Shown here: piece after piece, positions 41,801 to 56,400 of the stretch
How the letters are laid out: every line of letters starts with the position of its first letter
How positions within the stretch are numbered: the first letter of the stretch is position 1
Origin: Blastomussa wellsi
Taxonomy: Eukaryota > Cnidaria > Anthozoa > Scleractinia > Plerogyridae
NCBI GenBank assembly: GCA_947652115.1
Contig: OX393562.1
Location: forward strand, 31,013,734 to 31,077,733
DNA: 64,000 nucleotides
Direction of reading: 5' to 3'
Made by a program: the position numbers and the translations under genes
The notes under the pieces: generated by a model
The model's database searches: none
What the model was told of the DNA's origin: nothing
What the model saw: only the letters and a program-made list of their open reading frames with translations

Positions 41801-44800
41801 TGGAAAATGACATTTAGGCCCCTGGGACTGGGAATCATAACCAAACACATAGGACTGGGATTTGGGAAGAACATGGGTTGGGAAATGGGATTTGGGTAAA
41901 AGCTGAACTGGGAGATGGGATTAGTACAACACCCCCAACCCTGCCCCCACCCCTCCTTTATTACTGCTTTGCGGTCTAGACACAAATGAAAACGAGACCA
42001 ACTTTCGTAATATGAATACTCAGAATATGGCTGCACCCAACATGTCATTCTTGTCCCCATCCCTTTTTCTTGCCACACTACTTAGATTGATAATCAATAT
42101 CTATTTATTTATTTATCTATTTATTAATTGCAATTTTCTTGGATAACTATGTGCAAGGGGAAAAGGTGCAAAGAGGTCTGTAGAACCCATGTAAAGCATC
42201 AACCATTATGGCCAAACTACAGTCACGGGAGTGTCCCTCTTTTTGAGCAGTGATGTGTGGAGTGGGATCAGCAATGTCCCCTAGTAAACCATGATGGAGA
42301 AGATACAGTAGATGAAACCTATGGTTTAATTATCACCCTTTTTCCAAGAAGCTAAGGAAGAAAAAGCATAAACAAGATGAGCCTGACAACTTGGGCAATG
42401 TACGTAGCAGCTCTTGCAAGGTCTCGCATGAATGGCTCGATACCCTGCGTGAAAATAATACAACAAACAACACAATGCCTCTAGCCCCTAAAACAATAGC
42501 AACTGCTACCAGTAGAATTACAAGCTTACGAGAGCTGCTACACTACCAGACAACTTGCAGTGTACTGTCTATTATGATTATTGTTTAATAATAGGAGATT
42601 CTCTTTTATCTAGGTGAACATTTTAGAAATGTCTGCTGTAGACCACCCATCTCAAGAAATGGTGGAATGTCTCAGGCAGATTGGGGAGCTATCAGATAAA
42701 CACAGTATAATTGAGAAAAATGTTGCCAGTGTAATTGAATCACAGCGGGAAATAGCTGGCGAGCTGGTTAAAGTAGAACAAGCTCTACCTCTTAAAGTCA
42801 GCATCGATGATTTGAACATTCCTGATGATCTGCAAGATCAGCTGGCTATGCTTAAACAAGGTGTGCAAATTCTTATTAAAGAAAGCTTATTTTCAGCTAA
42901 TTAACATCTGGTGTCCAGCTATTTCGTTTTGGTGAAGCAAAGTACTTTACTATTTGTTTGCAGACTATTAACTATCAACTGGTGCAAATCTGAACCAGCA
43001 TTAATGATTGCTTTGATACAACTTTGAAATTTGTCTGCCCAATTCCCTCTGATATGTTTCATGGTGGTTGCATTAACATACAGTATTCACAAGTCTTGGA
43101 TCACAACTACCATGTTTCCCTGTGGCCCATCTATTGCAAGGAATTGGCCATTGTATGTGTATTGTAGTCAGATGGTAGATTGATCCACAGGGATTTAGTA
43201 GAATGGTTTATACACATGTTTTTGTAGTAGTAAGTATTGCATATCTTGGGCCTGTAGTTTAATGCATACCCTCACATTAATTGTCTTTTCCTGGTAGCAC
43301 AATGTTAACATTCAATAAGCACTGGGCTGGCCCATCAAAGTTTAATAACTGGAAAGTGACCCAAATAATTAGATAAATAACACTTTTATTTATAGCTGAT
43401 TATTCACTGGGCGTGGATAAAGGTAAATAAACTGCTGCAGTTTCAAGCGTTGGTACTTTACATTTCCTCCTAATGCCAGTTTATTTTCCTTTGTCAACTT
43501 CCAGGTCATAAAAAAGTAAGTGTCTCAGAGCCTGGTCTTTTAACTAGAAACCAAAAGCTTAGTTTAGAAACTGATAACTTTGTAATCAAATAACAATTTC
43601 CTATGCTTTGTAAACTTCAAAATACCACTTTCTGTGTTTAATTTAGGTTTGGAATTCCTAAATACGAACCAAGACCTGGTTGCTCTTGTTGAAATCAAGA
43701 AAATGGCTCTTGACAACAAGGAACATATTGAGGCACTAAAGCGCGAACTAGCCATCCTTGCTCGGCAGAACAAAGCAGGTTTTACAGGAGTGGTTTCCCA
43801 GTCTCCTGTCCTAGACAGCAGTGTTTTGGATGCAATAAGAGAACACTTGGCAGATCTACAAACAGATCAAGAAAAACTGGCTCTAACGGCAGACAGACAG
43901 CATGCTGAGGCAGTGGAGGACCTTACAAGAAAACAGGTAAGTTATAAAAGTAGCAATTGCAGGGCTGCAGATGACAACCGGACAATGGCAGACCGAAATC
44001 TGACAATGTCTGATCAAACCTCAGTTGTGGTCCGACAGAATGTCTTTTTCCTTCCAGCGCAAACGCCAATGTTTTATGTTGACAACATGTTAATTAGCGA
44101 GCATTAAGTTTTTGACCTCACTGAGACACATGTCCTTTCATAGGAAAAAATTATTGGCAGCCCTGAATTTGGACTTGGTGCGTGACGTTGTTAATGCCCA
44201 GCATGCTCAGGGAGTGCATTTTCCACACTCTTCCTTGCAGTAAAGTGAAGCCTTTTAAGCTAAACTGGCTTACAGCTGCTCTTAACTCCAGTTTCTGTAG
44301 CATGAAGTGGCTAGGAGTATTTCTATTTGTCCTGGATGGAGTGCTGATCTATCACAGATTACTCCCTGGCATTTTATCAGGTTGCCCTGACAATTTGCCA
44401 GTGCCCATTTATACTCTGCGCCAGTGGATAAGGCCAGACTTCCAAACTAGCAACAGGTTTAATCGACGTTAAAACCAAAATGAATGCAAAACGGAGACGC
44501 GGAGAGGTACTAGTTACCTAGGTTACAATGCTAATAAGATCACAACGTGCGAGCACAGGAGCGCATAACACAGAAGAACAATAACCGTAGTTACGTAAGC
44601 GAAGGCGAGAAAACAGCGAGAACTATGCGTACAGTTCTGCGTGCGGTAGCGTAACAACGGTATAACATAATGGCGTGACTTCCTCTTCCTTCTTCATTTC
44701 ATATAAGTTACGCAGTTCATATTAATACTGAATACGCAGTACATATTAATTACGCAGTTCATATCAATATTAAATACGCAGTTCATATCAATTTAACAAA

Positions 44801-47800
44801 CGTAATCTTTAAGATACGCAGGCTGGCGAGAAGGGCGGCTGGATCTCCGTGGACTTGGACAGCGAGAGGGAGGCGAGGACTGTTCGGGCACTGGATTCGG
44901 AGGAAAAACAGGTAAATCTGGACACGGAGTGGAAGATACATCCGGAGGGGTTGTGGAAACATCTGAATCTTGGCAAGGATCAACTGCAAGAGGGCCAGGA
45001 GGAGTAGCAAGCTCACCTGGGACCTGTGGAACAGACGGAACTGGAATGTTCTGGGAGGGGGCAGGTTCTTCGTTAATGCTCTGGGAAACCAGATCTTCAT
45101 TGATGCTCTGAGAATTAGGGGATTCCTCGAGGATATCTGCTGGACAGGCATCGTCGTTAAACCGGCGTGGAAGGTTAAATGTGGGGTCCACGTGCTCTGG
45201 AACCAGATAGCACTCCGTTCGTTTAACGCGGTAAGAGGAAGAACGCAACTGAGAGCCAACAAATTTCCGTACATTGCACCACAGGCCATCGACAGATACG
45301 ACGAGATAACGATCACGAGCGCGATTCTTGGAGCCATCTGATGTGAGGTAGACAAGGTCACCGACGTCAATAGCAGGTGGAGTGGGGGGACTGCGCCCAG
45401 GAGCCTTGGATCTCTCACTTGCCGGATGGTTATGCAGGCGAAAGGAGTGTTGCTCCCTGAGTAGCTTGAGGTCGTCAACAGGAATCTGCGAGTTCGTGAA
45501 TTGGTCGCGTTGGAACCACATCTCTCGGGCGGACAATCCTCTGTTGCGAATACGAGTATTCAGATTGGCGGTTGCGACGGCCAAAGTAAGGGGCGAAATT
45601 GGGCCACCCCCAGGACTGAGACGGAGTAATTCGTCTCCAAGCTCGGCAATAGACTTTTCGGCCACTGGGTTCTTGTTAGGGTTCTTGATGCGCCCGATCT
45701 CCAGTGCCAGGCCAAACTGTCGAAGGGACTCGTCATTGGACAATGCTCTGAAAGCAGGTGCAGGATCAACCCTTATGACAGAAGGTGGACCGGCTAGGGG
45801 GCGTAACTCGAGGCAAAGTCGAAGGAGGCCGATACGAAGAGACTCACGGCGTTCGTCATCTAGCAAGCACGAGGCTGTGTAGGAGGTTGTAGTCTCGCGG
45901 ACGACAAGTATCAGTTGACGGTAGCGTTTTATAACATCTGCGGCGAATGAGATACCGACACCATCAGGGGGATCAGATGAGGATTGCTCAACCAGAGTAG
46001 AAGGAACTTTCTTCAGGGATGAACAAAGATGGCAGCACTGAGAGCACCGGTCCAGCGCTTTGTCAAGGTCTAGCGCATAGAAGTACCTCTGCGTAACCAG
46101 CTTCAATTGATGGCGTGAGGGATGGTCCAGTTTCACGTGAAGAGCGGAGAGGAAGCCGTCTATTACTGAACGAGGAATGACAATACACTCGCGTGCAGGC
46201 GAGAAAGGCTCGTCACGTCGAACGACAAGGAGGCCATCACGAGAAATTGAAACAGCATTCAGATAACGCTTAACATCCTTGATGCTCGTGAGCTTCTTCG
46301 ACGGGCGTGTACCTTGCTTAAGGTGTGAGTGGACACGCCTAAGGTCAGGACATTCAAGCTGTGTCTGAATCCAAGCTGGGCGACTTGTGAAGGGGAGAGT
46401 TGCGTGGCCCGATAGCACATCCTGAGCGGTAATCTGACGAACAGTCAGGTCCTCAGCTTCCGAGACGAACGAACAGATCTGGCAGCGAGGGTCATCACAG
46501 GGATGAGCGTTACGACTGGCAAAGTCGGACGGAAGGTTCGCGGAGCCAGATAAGTGAAGTAAGGAAACTTGATAACGGCTAACAGTTGACAGGAACGAAG
46601 TAACCCGCGGGCTGGAGGAGAACTGCCCACGACATAACTTCTCAAAAGCCTGAACGCAAGGCTTGCTGTCCGTCAGGACGTACGACTTAGGTTTGGCTTG
46701 AATTATGTAAGGGGCAAAGTGTTTAACGGCAGCAGCGATTGACAGGGCTTCTATTTCGCATGGCAACCAGGAAGCTTGGTGTTTCTTAAACTTGGCACTA
46801 AAGAAGCCAGCAAGGTGGAGTTTCTGGTCGCGGAGGACGTACAGGGTGGCACCGAGTCCACTCATCTTGACAGAACCATCAGTCACGATCCACAGTTGAT
46901 CTTCAGGTTTAGGCAGAGTGATGGATTTGTTCGAAGAAAGTTGCTTTTGGCAAGAGTGAAAACAAACTAGTAGCTCCTCAGTCCAGGTAATGGTGTCTTG
47001 GGATTGACGGCCGGCAGCAAGTGACTCGAGTGGAGCAAGGAGCTTTGCGCAACCACTTAGGACTCGACCAAGCATTTTATAGGAACCAACGAAAGCACGG
47101 AGACCACGGACATTCTTGGGAGGCTCACAAGACGCCAAAGCTGCCACGCGATGCGGAGAGGCGCGGATAGAGCCTTGGGACCAAATCCAGCCGAGGATGG
47201 TGGTCGAAGCTGGGCACACTATGGTTTTCTCAGGGGAAAGGCGAAGACTACAGCGGTCCAATGCTAAGAGAACTTTTCGCCAGTTGAGAAGGAGCTCTTG
47301 AGGGGAGTCACCACCACAGTATAAGTCATCAGCTATCTTGGCAACGCATCCCTCTTGAAGAAGGTCGCCCAGGACGCGGCACATCAACTCTTCAAGAGCG
47401 GTCTCTGAGCCAGGAATGCCCATGGCACAGCGGGTGTAAACACGAACACCCTTGAAGGGAGTGACTACACCACAATACTTCATCGAGCTTCTCGAAAGAG
47501 GAATTTGATAGAACGCTTTGGACAGATCGGAAACCACGATGAACTTCCAGCGGGCAATATTAAGGAGAGTTGAGTCCACGTCTGGCATGAGGGAAGGTTG
47601 AGGCTTGCTATACCGGCCCACGTCGGTGAAGGCAGTGACCAGACGGAACCCGCCATTTCTCTTTTTCACCAGGAATGAAGGGTTTAGGTACTCAACAACA
47701 ACCTCCAGGTCCTCAGGGCGGCGAAAGACACCTTGTGCCTCAAGTTCATCAAACTTGTCTTGGAGAAGGACGAGTTGGTCTCGCGAGTACTGTGGGACCC

Positions 47801-50800
47801 GGCCTTTACGCTGTGGAGGCTCCACAGGACCCATATTTACGATTCCTTCGATAGGCCCAGCAGCACCGTTGTAACCAGGGATGCGGGAATCGAAGACAGC
47901 TTCAAATTCTTTCAGGAGAGACGTGAAGGAAGCCTTCTGGGGAGGTGTTAGCAAACCGTCTGGATCAACAGATATTGACTCAGCAGGTGACAGGAGAGAA
48001 GCTTTGGACTTGGGTGGGGCCAAGGAGATTTGGATAGCAGGAGGGTCTGAAACAGGATCAGGAACGGTTAGGCGGGCCTGGCAGAAGTGATCGTTCTTGC
48101 GGATGAGCAAGGGATCCTCGGTGTCATTGACGAGCCTCAGCTTGCCTCCGACGGCTTGGACGATAACAGGTTGTGGCCACGCATGTGTAGGTTTTAAATG
48201 ACTAGATGAGACTGAGTCTATACGAGGTTCAATGGCGACTGAAGAATCTACGGGTAACTCTGGAGGGGCATCGACTTCAATGAACTCACCAGGCCAGACA
48301 GTAGTGTTGGCGCGCGGAGCACGAAGGAGGTGACAGGCTCTGATTGCGTGATAGGCTTGAGGAGTCTTCGAAGAGACATAGGAAGCAACATCAGTACCGG
48401 CGATAATGATTTCTTGTCTAGCAGGACGAACAGCAATGTCATTTAAAGTCATAAATGGAGTACCAGCCAGTACATCCACGTCAAGATCTTCTACAACGAG
48501 GGCCTCCAGTGTGAGGGATCTGCCATGGCGGAACAACGAGACACGCGTTTCCCCAACCACTGATAAGGGGGTTCGACCATCAGCTTGCAGGGCGGTCTGG
48601 GAGCTTTTAGTGATCTTTGCGCCAATGTGTTTCGCAATAGAAGCCCTCATCATGTTAGTTTCGGCGCCCGTATCGATGGTCAGACGTAAGGCATGGTGAC
48701 GGTAAAAGGCGTGAAGGAACGGAGACTGAGAAACATTAACACGACGAGAAACCGTGGGTTCCATTGTAGGGAGTGCCTCAGGCGCACAATTCCGTACCAC
48801 GGTTTCGCCTGGGTCTTCAAGTTCACCATACTCGAAATAATCGAAGTTGTTCACATCCATGTCAATGCCAGCAACGTGTCGAACTCTGGTCATGAACAGA
48901 CGGTCTTGCTCGGGAAGGAACTTGCAAGTACTCAGAAAATGAGAGCGAAAATCGGGACGACCAGCCTGTTGGCACAGCGGACACGACTTGCTAGGCCGGG
49001 GATTAGGTGCAGGTTTGCGGCGAGTAAAAGCAGGGCGGTGATCCATCTGGGGTGCAGAGCGAAACACCTTTGACTCCTCACCAGATTGAAGTTCGTCGAG
49101 TAACGAATCCAGAGCCTGTGAGATTTCAGGCTTGACAGAAGCCAGGGTTCTGTTCCGAAGTTCAGTTCCGTATCGTTGCCTCACGAGGCGAGGGAGATTG
49201 GGATGAAGCAAACGTAGCCATGTTAAAACGACAAAATTCTCGAGAGATGGAGAAAGCTCCTCGTCGGCCTCAGGAGCTTGACCGTGATGAGTGATACCGC
49301 TTGAAGTGGAGAGGAGATTGTCCTCGATGAAGGCCATCAAACTTTGAAATAAATCTTCCAGTGGACTGAAGGCCATAATGTTGGCGGATCGATTGCCAAA
49401 CACCATTTATCGACGTTGAGTTCTTAACGATGGAGTTACGGGAGATGATGGGCGCGTAATTGGCGATCTGACCAAGCATCATCTCCAGATGCGCTACCTT
49501 TTGGGCGGCCGTACGTCTTTGAGTTGCGGGTACAGTTTCGCCGTCGTTAATAAAGCCGCGGAGAGGTGAAGCGTTAGTCTTTTTTCCCCACGTCGAACCA
49601 TCGGTGAGAAAATTAGCAAAGTTCGAATCGAGGGACAAGATGTATTTGATGTTATTCTCCCAGGCCTCGATGGAAGTGATAGTTTCATTTGAAGTCAGCG
49701 ACCATTGTTTTGGTGCTCTGTTTGAAGTCATCTTGGGTAACGAAATTCTAGTTAACTAGTACAAACGTTCGGAGAGACAATTAAACGAAGACTTTGGCGT
49801 CCTTCGTGGGTTCTTTTTCGAACCGCTGCCACCACGCCAGTGGATAAGGCCAGACTTCCAAACTAGCAACAGGTTTAATCGACGTTAAAACCAAAATGAA
49901 TGCAAAACGGAGACGCGGAGAGGTACTAGTTACCTAGGTTACAATGCTAATAAGATCACAACGTGCGAGCACAGGAGCGCATAACACAGAAGAACAATAA
50001 CCGTAGTTACGTAAGCGAAGGCGAGAAAACAGCGAGAACTATGCGTACAGTTCTGCGTGCGGTAGCGTAACAACGGTATAACATAATGGCGCTGGATTGA
50101 GTGAGGCTCTGCAAGAGTAAAGTGTGTTGCAGCTTGCCCACGAACAAAGCACAGTGACCTCAATTAGAAGTTAAGGCTAAGCTGCTCAATCTTGAGTCCA
50201 ACCCACTAAGTTCTAAATTTCAGCTGAGCTTAGACTTGTTTATGTAAACACACGTTTTCTTTTGTTTTGTGTTTCTTTATTTTTTGTAGTCAAGTGTGCG
50301 GTTTATTGTTTTTGTAAAAGAGTAGTCTAATATACATTTACGCATGTAGAATCTGTGGTTTTTGTGTAACGTGCAGTAGTTTAGTGTAGTATAGTGCAAT
50401 GTAATGTAATGTAACAACTAATGTGTCTACCATAATGCAAAAAATGTAGAATCTGTGGTGTATCTTGTAAACTTGTGATAATTGAAAACAAAATGTACTT
50501 ACATGAAATTGCAGGAACACATTGAAGCACTGTACAGTTATGTTGAAAAACTTAAGGAAAGCAAAGCAGACAAGGAAAACGTTGCAATGGAAATGGACAT
50601 TAAAGCTGATAAAGCCGCCTTGGATAGCAAAGTGAATGTATCAACGTTTGCTGACACATTTAGCATGCTTGATGAGGGACTAAGGGAAGCGTTACAGAAA
50701 ATGGATGATTACATGAACGAAGAAATGGCTTTGAAACAAGCCCTGAAGCAACTCTCTGTTGATATGTCAGAGAAAATGGATGGCCAAGCATTCCAGGCAC

Positions 50801-53381
50801 TGAAGAACTATTTAGGTAGGGGTTTAGAGACAGTGGGGAAATGTTAAAGAGAGGAGATTTTTTGTAGTTGCATGCCACTTTTTACCCCAATTCGCTTTTA
50901 CTGTACCTGTTGTCATTTCAGTTACTTTCTTTTTGCTCAGCTTGACAAAAATCTCTCTCAATTCCTTTCTTAATTTGATTTAAGTAAAACTTAAATTCGA
51001 GAAACTCAAAACTGAAATTCAAGAGAGTTCAAACTACGATGCGCGGTTGAGGATGTTTTGAACATTATATTACGAACCCTTTTCTCAATTGTTTTAGTTA
51101 CCGGTATGTTAGTTATCGAAACCAACCTAAGGAGAAGCCTAAGAAAAGAATTCATTAAGGTCTTTTTCGACACATTTCTGTAGAAGAGCCCCAAAGTCGT
51201 TATTTCCTTTGCATTTTACAAGGACAACAATGTTACGTTTTTCAATTCTCTATTTCAGAGCGCCGCATAGCAGATGTTCAGAAATCCAGAAACCTGATTG
51301 CAGCAGAGGCAAAAGTGGATTTTTCTGACGCAGCTGGATTCCGTAAACCAATCAAGTTTAATTGTATCTCCTGCAGTAGACCTGTGCAACTTCCTTTGAA
51401 TGGTGCGCTTCACAACCTGCCAGCCCCAAGAGGGGTCCGAACAAAGAGGTCCAAGGGCCCTTATTTATCTTATGAAATAGACCAGGTTAGAATTGTTTAC
51501 TGTGTAGACGAAGATGCAAGGGAACTTCGAACAAATGAAAACGTGAACAACAAAGTATTTATTGAGCGGCACAGTAGCTTGCATATGTGTTATACATCTG
51601 CAGTTGTAAATCTCAAGTGCTTGGCCGTCCGCTGCAAAACTCATGATATGACCAAATGCTGGAAAATGCGAACCAAAGGCGGTGATGGTTTCAAGTTTGT
51701 AAAATGATTGTCTCTATGTTTTTCTACGAATAATGGCCGAGTTTGTTTAACTGCGAGATAGGTAAATCAAAGTGATTAAGCTGTGAAAACTACTTTATGT
51801 TTCGTAGATTCGCCAATATCAACGTAGCCATTATGGTGGCGGTAAGGCGGAGAAAACGTTAAACGATATCATTACTGGCCGACCATGTGGCGGTAGCCAC
51901 ACAGTGACGTATCACCCGAAGAGACGGTCCAGAACCACACAACTCAATCAAGTGTTAACAGGTTTGTTCTTTAAGGGTTGCATGCGTATTGCTAAGAAGC
52001 TCAACTCTGAAAATTGTCTGAGTCCGCGCTTTTTGCCCTTAGAAGTGCCAAGGAACGTGACATACGGGCATCAGTGGGAACTGGTCAGGAGGCACTAAGC
52101 GCTGATAGTGCACACGGTGACGCCCTCCAAACTGTATTGAGAATTCCTCGTTTACTTGTTCAAAAAAAAAATAAGGATAGAAATGTCGGATCAATCATCG
52201 TTCCTAGGAAATCCCTCACCCACCCCACCCCTAATCCATGTTTCTGCACTAAAGGCACAAGTCATTGACAAACATGGGTAGGGTGGGTGGGTGGGGTTCC
52301 CAGGAATTGATCCGAAATGTTTTGCAGTGATGTCTTGCATATCACACAATTAAAACAGTCATTGAAAAATGATGCACTCAGATCTTGATTGCGGATATAG
52401 CATTCCCACCTGTACCTTTCAGCGCGTGACGATCCAACAGACATTCCAAACTGGGGAAGGGAGTTGTCAGTTATTGACATGCTGAAAGGATCAGACGGTC
52501 ATGTTTACAAAGGACGCTTTAGACAGGTATGTGACAATTCCTGCGCGTAACCGCTGACCATTAAAGCATCCGCGATATTTTACGTCATCAGTTGACGTGT
52601 CAACGGTCATGTGTGTGCTGTGGGAAAAACGGTGGCTTCGTACGGAATGATTAGGAGTAGCTCCAGATAGAGATGTGTTGACATTACACGCCTGCAATGG
52701 TTGATCTTTAAAATATGTAGCGTTTTCGCTGGAGGAAAGAAGTTTCACTGTAGAAAGAGGTTTCTGTACCAGAGTACCATGATATTTGATACAAACAAAA
52801 AATGAAATTGATAGAGTGCCTGATGGGGTAAAATGGGAACTGGGATTTGCTTATTTTTTCACTGGGAAATGGGATTTGGGTGACTGGTACTGGGTAAAAA
52901 GAGACAAAAGTGAGACAAAAATGAGGCAAAAATGAGACCGAGACTGGGATTTGGGTCAACCATCGGCTAGGAAATGGGATTTGGGCAACATTTTGGCTGG
53001 GAAATGGGATTTGGGCAAAATTTTGGCTGGGAAATGGGATTTGGGCAAAATTTTGGCTGGGAAATGGGATTTGGTGACCCCCATTCAAGACCCTCTACCT
53101 AAAATTCGGAAAATTGGTGGAAGCTGGTCGCCGAGTATGCATTGGGATAACTAGAATAATAATCTAGACTAATGGCTGATCTGAACTTGATGCGTGTGCT
53201 CTGCGGTGCTGAGAAGGTAATAGAGCGTTTTCACTCACGTGACCAAAAAAATTAAATCGAAAACCATTCAGTGGACAGAGTCAAGAAACTACTATGTTAT
53301 AGAAGATAAATAAAGAAAACACTTCTCCAAGTCTCAGGCGTGTGCGTTATTCCAAACTTCAGATATTTGTCGAAATGTTTC

Positions 53382-53416
<35 letters not shown>

Positions 53417-56400
53417 ATTGGTGTACATCAGTGGAACACCAACATGGCGGCCAGAAATAGTGTAAACGTCTGGAGTTTACTTTGGTTATCTAGGCGATTG
53501 GTTATCTGTTCTGAACAAACAAAATATTCATATAAACACTTTTTCTAATACTTAAACTTCTCAAATGGCTAAATCTCACGAGATAAGTATGTGTTTTTCG
53601 ACATGCATGATCGTAACCGTATGTCACGCAACGCCATAACTCGGAAATTCAAATTGCGCTGGTTTCCAAACGAAGAGCGCTGTTGAGCTGAAAAATTGTA
53701 CAAAGATACAAATTTAGCATCTTATGCCTGATGAGTATAAAAAGTTTGGTGGCTCTTTGGTTTTGGAGTTTAGAATTGATGACGTCACGTGAAAATGCTC
53801 TATATACTTGTTTGTAACAGACTATCCCGCCCATTGCCAAGAATTCCTCCAACTCTCCCCCACTGGAACATGAATTGACATCACTTACAAAGGAGGAGTC
53901 ACAACTTACGTCATCACACTCGAACTCAGGCCCCAACACGCCACGGAATGCAGCTGTGGGGCAGGTAAGAGGAAAACACATTGAACTGTTTCACTGCTTA
54001 TATTTTATACTTTTGTAAAACAAGCAACGTATCAAAGAGTTAAAACGTCCAACTTACTCGTTAAATATGAACATGGTAAAGGGCCTGAAAACAGAGCTTC
54101 TTGGATCTTCCCTCGCTCTCGAGATATTATTTGTGTAATAAAGAGTCGGATTCAATCTTGTTTATCTTTAATCCTTGCTTGCTTTACAACGATGTCTGTA
54201 CGACCAGTTGTCCATGTGCGAAGTGCTAAGTGCCAAGTGCCGATGTGCATATTAAGTGCAGGTGAATAATTTACATATTAGTGCCAGTCCTTTGGGGTCT
54301 ATTGCGATATGTAACATCCCCTTCTGTTAAGCAATGTTTATATTAAAAAAATAAATAAATAAATAAATAGTCATTCTGATCTCAATTCGGGTCTTGAACA
54401 TCTTATCTATAGACATGTATAGACAACGATCAATGAGGCACAATTGGCTGTTTTCCATTCGTATATCTCACAAGTGTCTAATTAGATAGCAGTCACAAGT
54501 TAAGTCTTTCCGGTGGTCGGATTTCACGGCCTGAGCGAGATTTCCTTGGACCCTGTTCCGATTCTACTGAGGCAGGGCTTTGTACATCAATGTTGGGAGG
54601 CGTTTGGACTCTGGGTGTGGTTGTGTTCCCTTGTGGGGTCCTGTTTGACGAGTTGTTTGTTGGGTTGATGGACCCGTTGTTTGGTCTGAGGTGAATCCTG
54701 TTTCTTTGGAGTTGCGCTCCGGTTTCCGTTTCGACAATATATGAACGAGGTATTTCTCCTTGATCTATAACTCGGGCTGGGTTCCATGTTTTTCTCACGG
54801 GGTCTTGTAGATAAATGGCTTGACCCTTGTGTAGTTCAGGAAGTTCTTTGGTGTGCCTGTTGTAATAGCGGCTTTGGGTGTCCTGTTTCGCCTTAAGCCA
54901 CTCCCTGAATTCTTCTTGGTCTTTTGCCGGGTAAATCTTTCCTGGGAGTGTAGATTTGAACATTCGACTGTTCAAGAGTTCAGCTGGCGACGCTACAGTT
55001 GAGCTTAGTGGCGTTGTTCGTAGTGCTAGCAGGGCCAGATCTATGTCTTCATTGGCTTCTTTGCATTTGAGAATGGTCTTCTTAACTGTTTGGACTTGCC
55101 GTTCGACAAATCCATGGCCACGTGGATAGTGTGGGGAAGATGTCACAATCTCAAAGCCGTATTGGTCTGCCAGTTGTTTGAACTCTGCGGAAGTAAATTG
55201 GGTACCATTATCGCATTGTAATGTTCTTGGAATTCCATTCTCTGCGAACAGCGTTTTCATCTCCTTAGCAACGGCTCTAGCTGTGAGGTTGTGGAGCTTC
55301 CTGACGAACGGGAATTTGGAATAGTAGTCGACGACTAGAAGAAACCACGACTGTTGAACGTAGAACAGATCTGCGCTCACAATTTGCCATGGTCTTGAGG
55401 GGATCTCTGACGATATCATAGGTTCTTTCTGCTGGGAGTTGTAGTACTTCTGGCATACACTGCATGAGGTGACCAGGTTTTCGATTTCATTGTAAATGTT
55501 TGGCCAATAAACACACGATTTGGCTCGCAGCTTGCATTTTTCTATCCCGAGATGTCCTCCATGGATTTGTTGAAGAATGTTGCCTCTCAGGGATTCTGGA
55601 ACTATCACTCGGCTTCCAAGAAGCACTAATCCATCTTCTACCGAGATGTCATCTCGCAACGCCCAGTATGGATTTACTGTTGCCTTTTCGAATTGTGTTG
55701 TTTTCATAATTTGTATAAAACTGCACCCGATAATATTCATCAGTTATTAGCAGGGTAAGACCAAATCTGGACTGGACTATCGTACGACTGGATGCAATAG
55801 TATTTATTGGCCAGTTTGTCCACTAGCAAGGCCAGTCTTCCCCACGTCAAGAACTGCAGTGAAAAGAAAATAGTGAGTTTAAGAAACCACGACGGCGACG
55901 CCGAGAAGAACGTCGAAAAAAATGAATTTATATTTTACCTACGAATCTCTCGATACTCTAAAGTTATTTGGTCTGTTTGTTACTGTCAAAACTATCTCAA
56001 AACTGAATCTGGAACACAGCGATAAATTCGAAATAGAAATTTAAACAATTAGCCTTGGTGGTTCTCGTTGTGCAGACCACGGCGGAGTTTGGTCATTTCA
56101 CGTTGTTGTTTTGCAGAGGACGGAAAAGAAATGTATCAAGAACTATAACGCACGTGCAAAGCCATTATTTGTTTATCGACGTTCCCGTCGCTGTTGACGT
56201 TGTGGTTTTAATGGAATCCGCTGCATTGACAACAAACCTGCTAGCACTAGATTCAACTATGTGTGTTTTCGCTGATAATCATTCTCGCCTCGAGAACTTA
56301 CAATCCTTCGCGTCTGCACTAGGGATCGAGACCTCTTCGGGAATCATACGCAGAGTTCTTGTTCTGTGGTCTTCAGCTAATCGGATTGTCAGATTTTACA

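Larger units (their letters stand above)
44422..50088 (-). mobile_element. Young Ty3/gypsy-like LTR retrotransposon
   Basis: 5.67 kb, antisense to QRICH2 in its fourth intron. Two 251-bp LTRs read identical throughout, indicating a very recent insertion. GCGC occurs on both outer sides (44418-44421, 50089-50092), a probable 4-bp target duplication. Inside the 5' LTR lies a tRNA-Leu primer-binding site, and inside the 3' LTR a purine tract. Domain order is gag, protease, RT, RNase H, integrase. The order also fits BEL/Pao, but the RT blocks look Ty3-like. Confidence 0.93.

Noticed and set aside
44929..49073. Many plus-strand frames of 60-170 aa
   Set aside because: All are antisense shadows of the LTR retrotransposon pol frame.
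52708..53154. Repetitive frames on both strands with [10 protein letters not shown] or GKWDLGKIL units
   Set aside because: Translations of the 30-bp minisatellite.
53649..53981. 110-aa minus-strand frame
   Set aside because: Antisense to the QRICH2 exon 53821-53964, which has both splice sites in phase.
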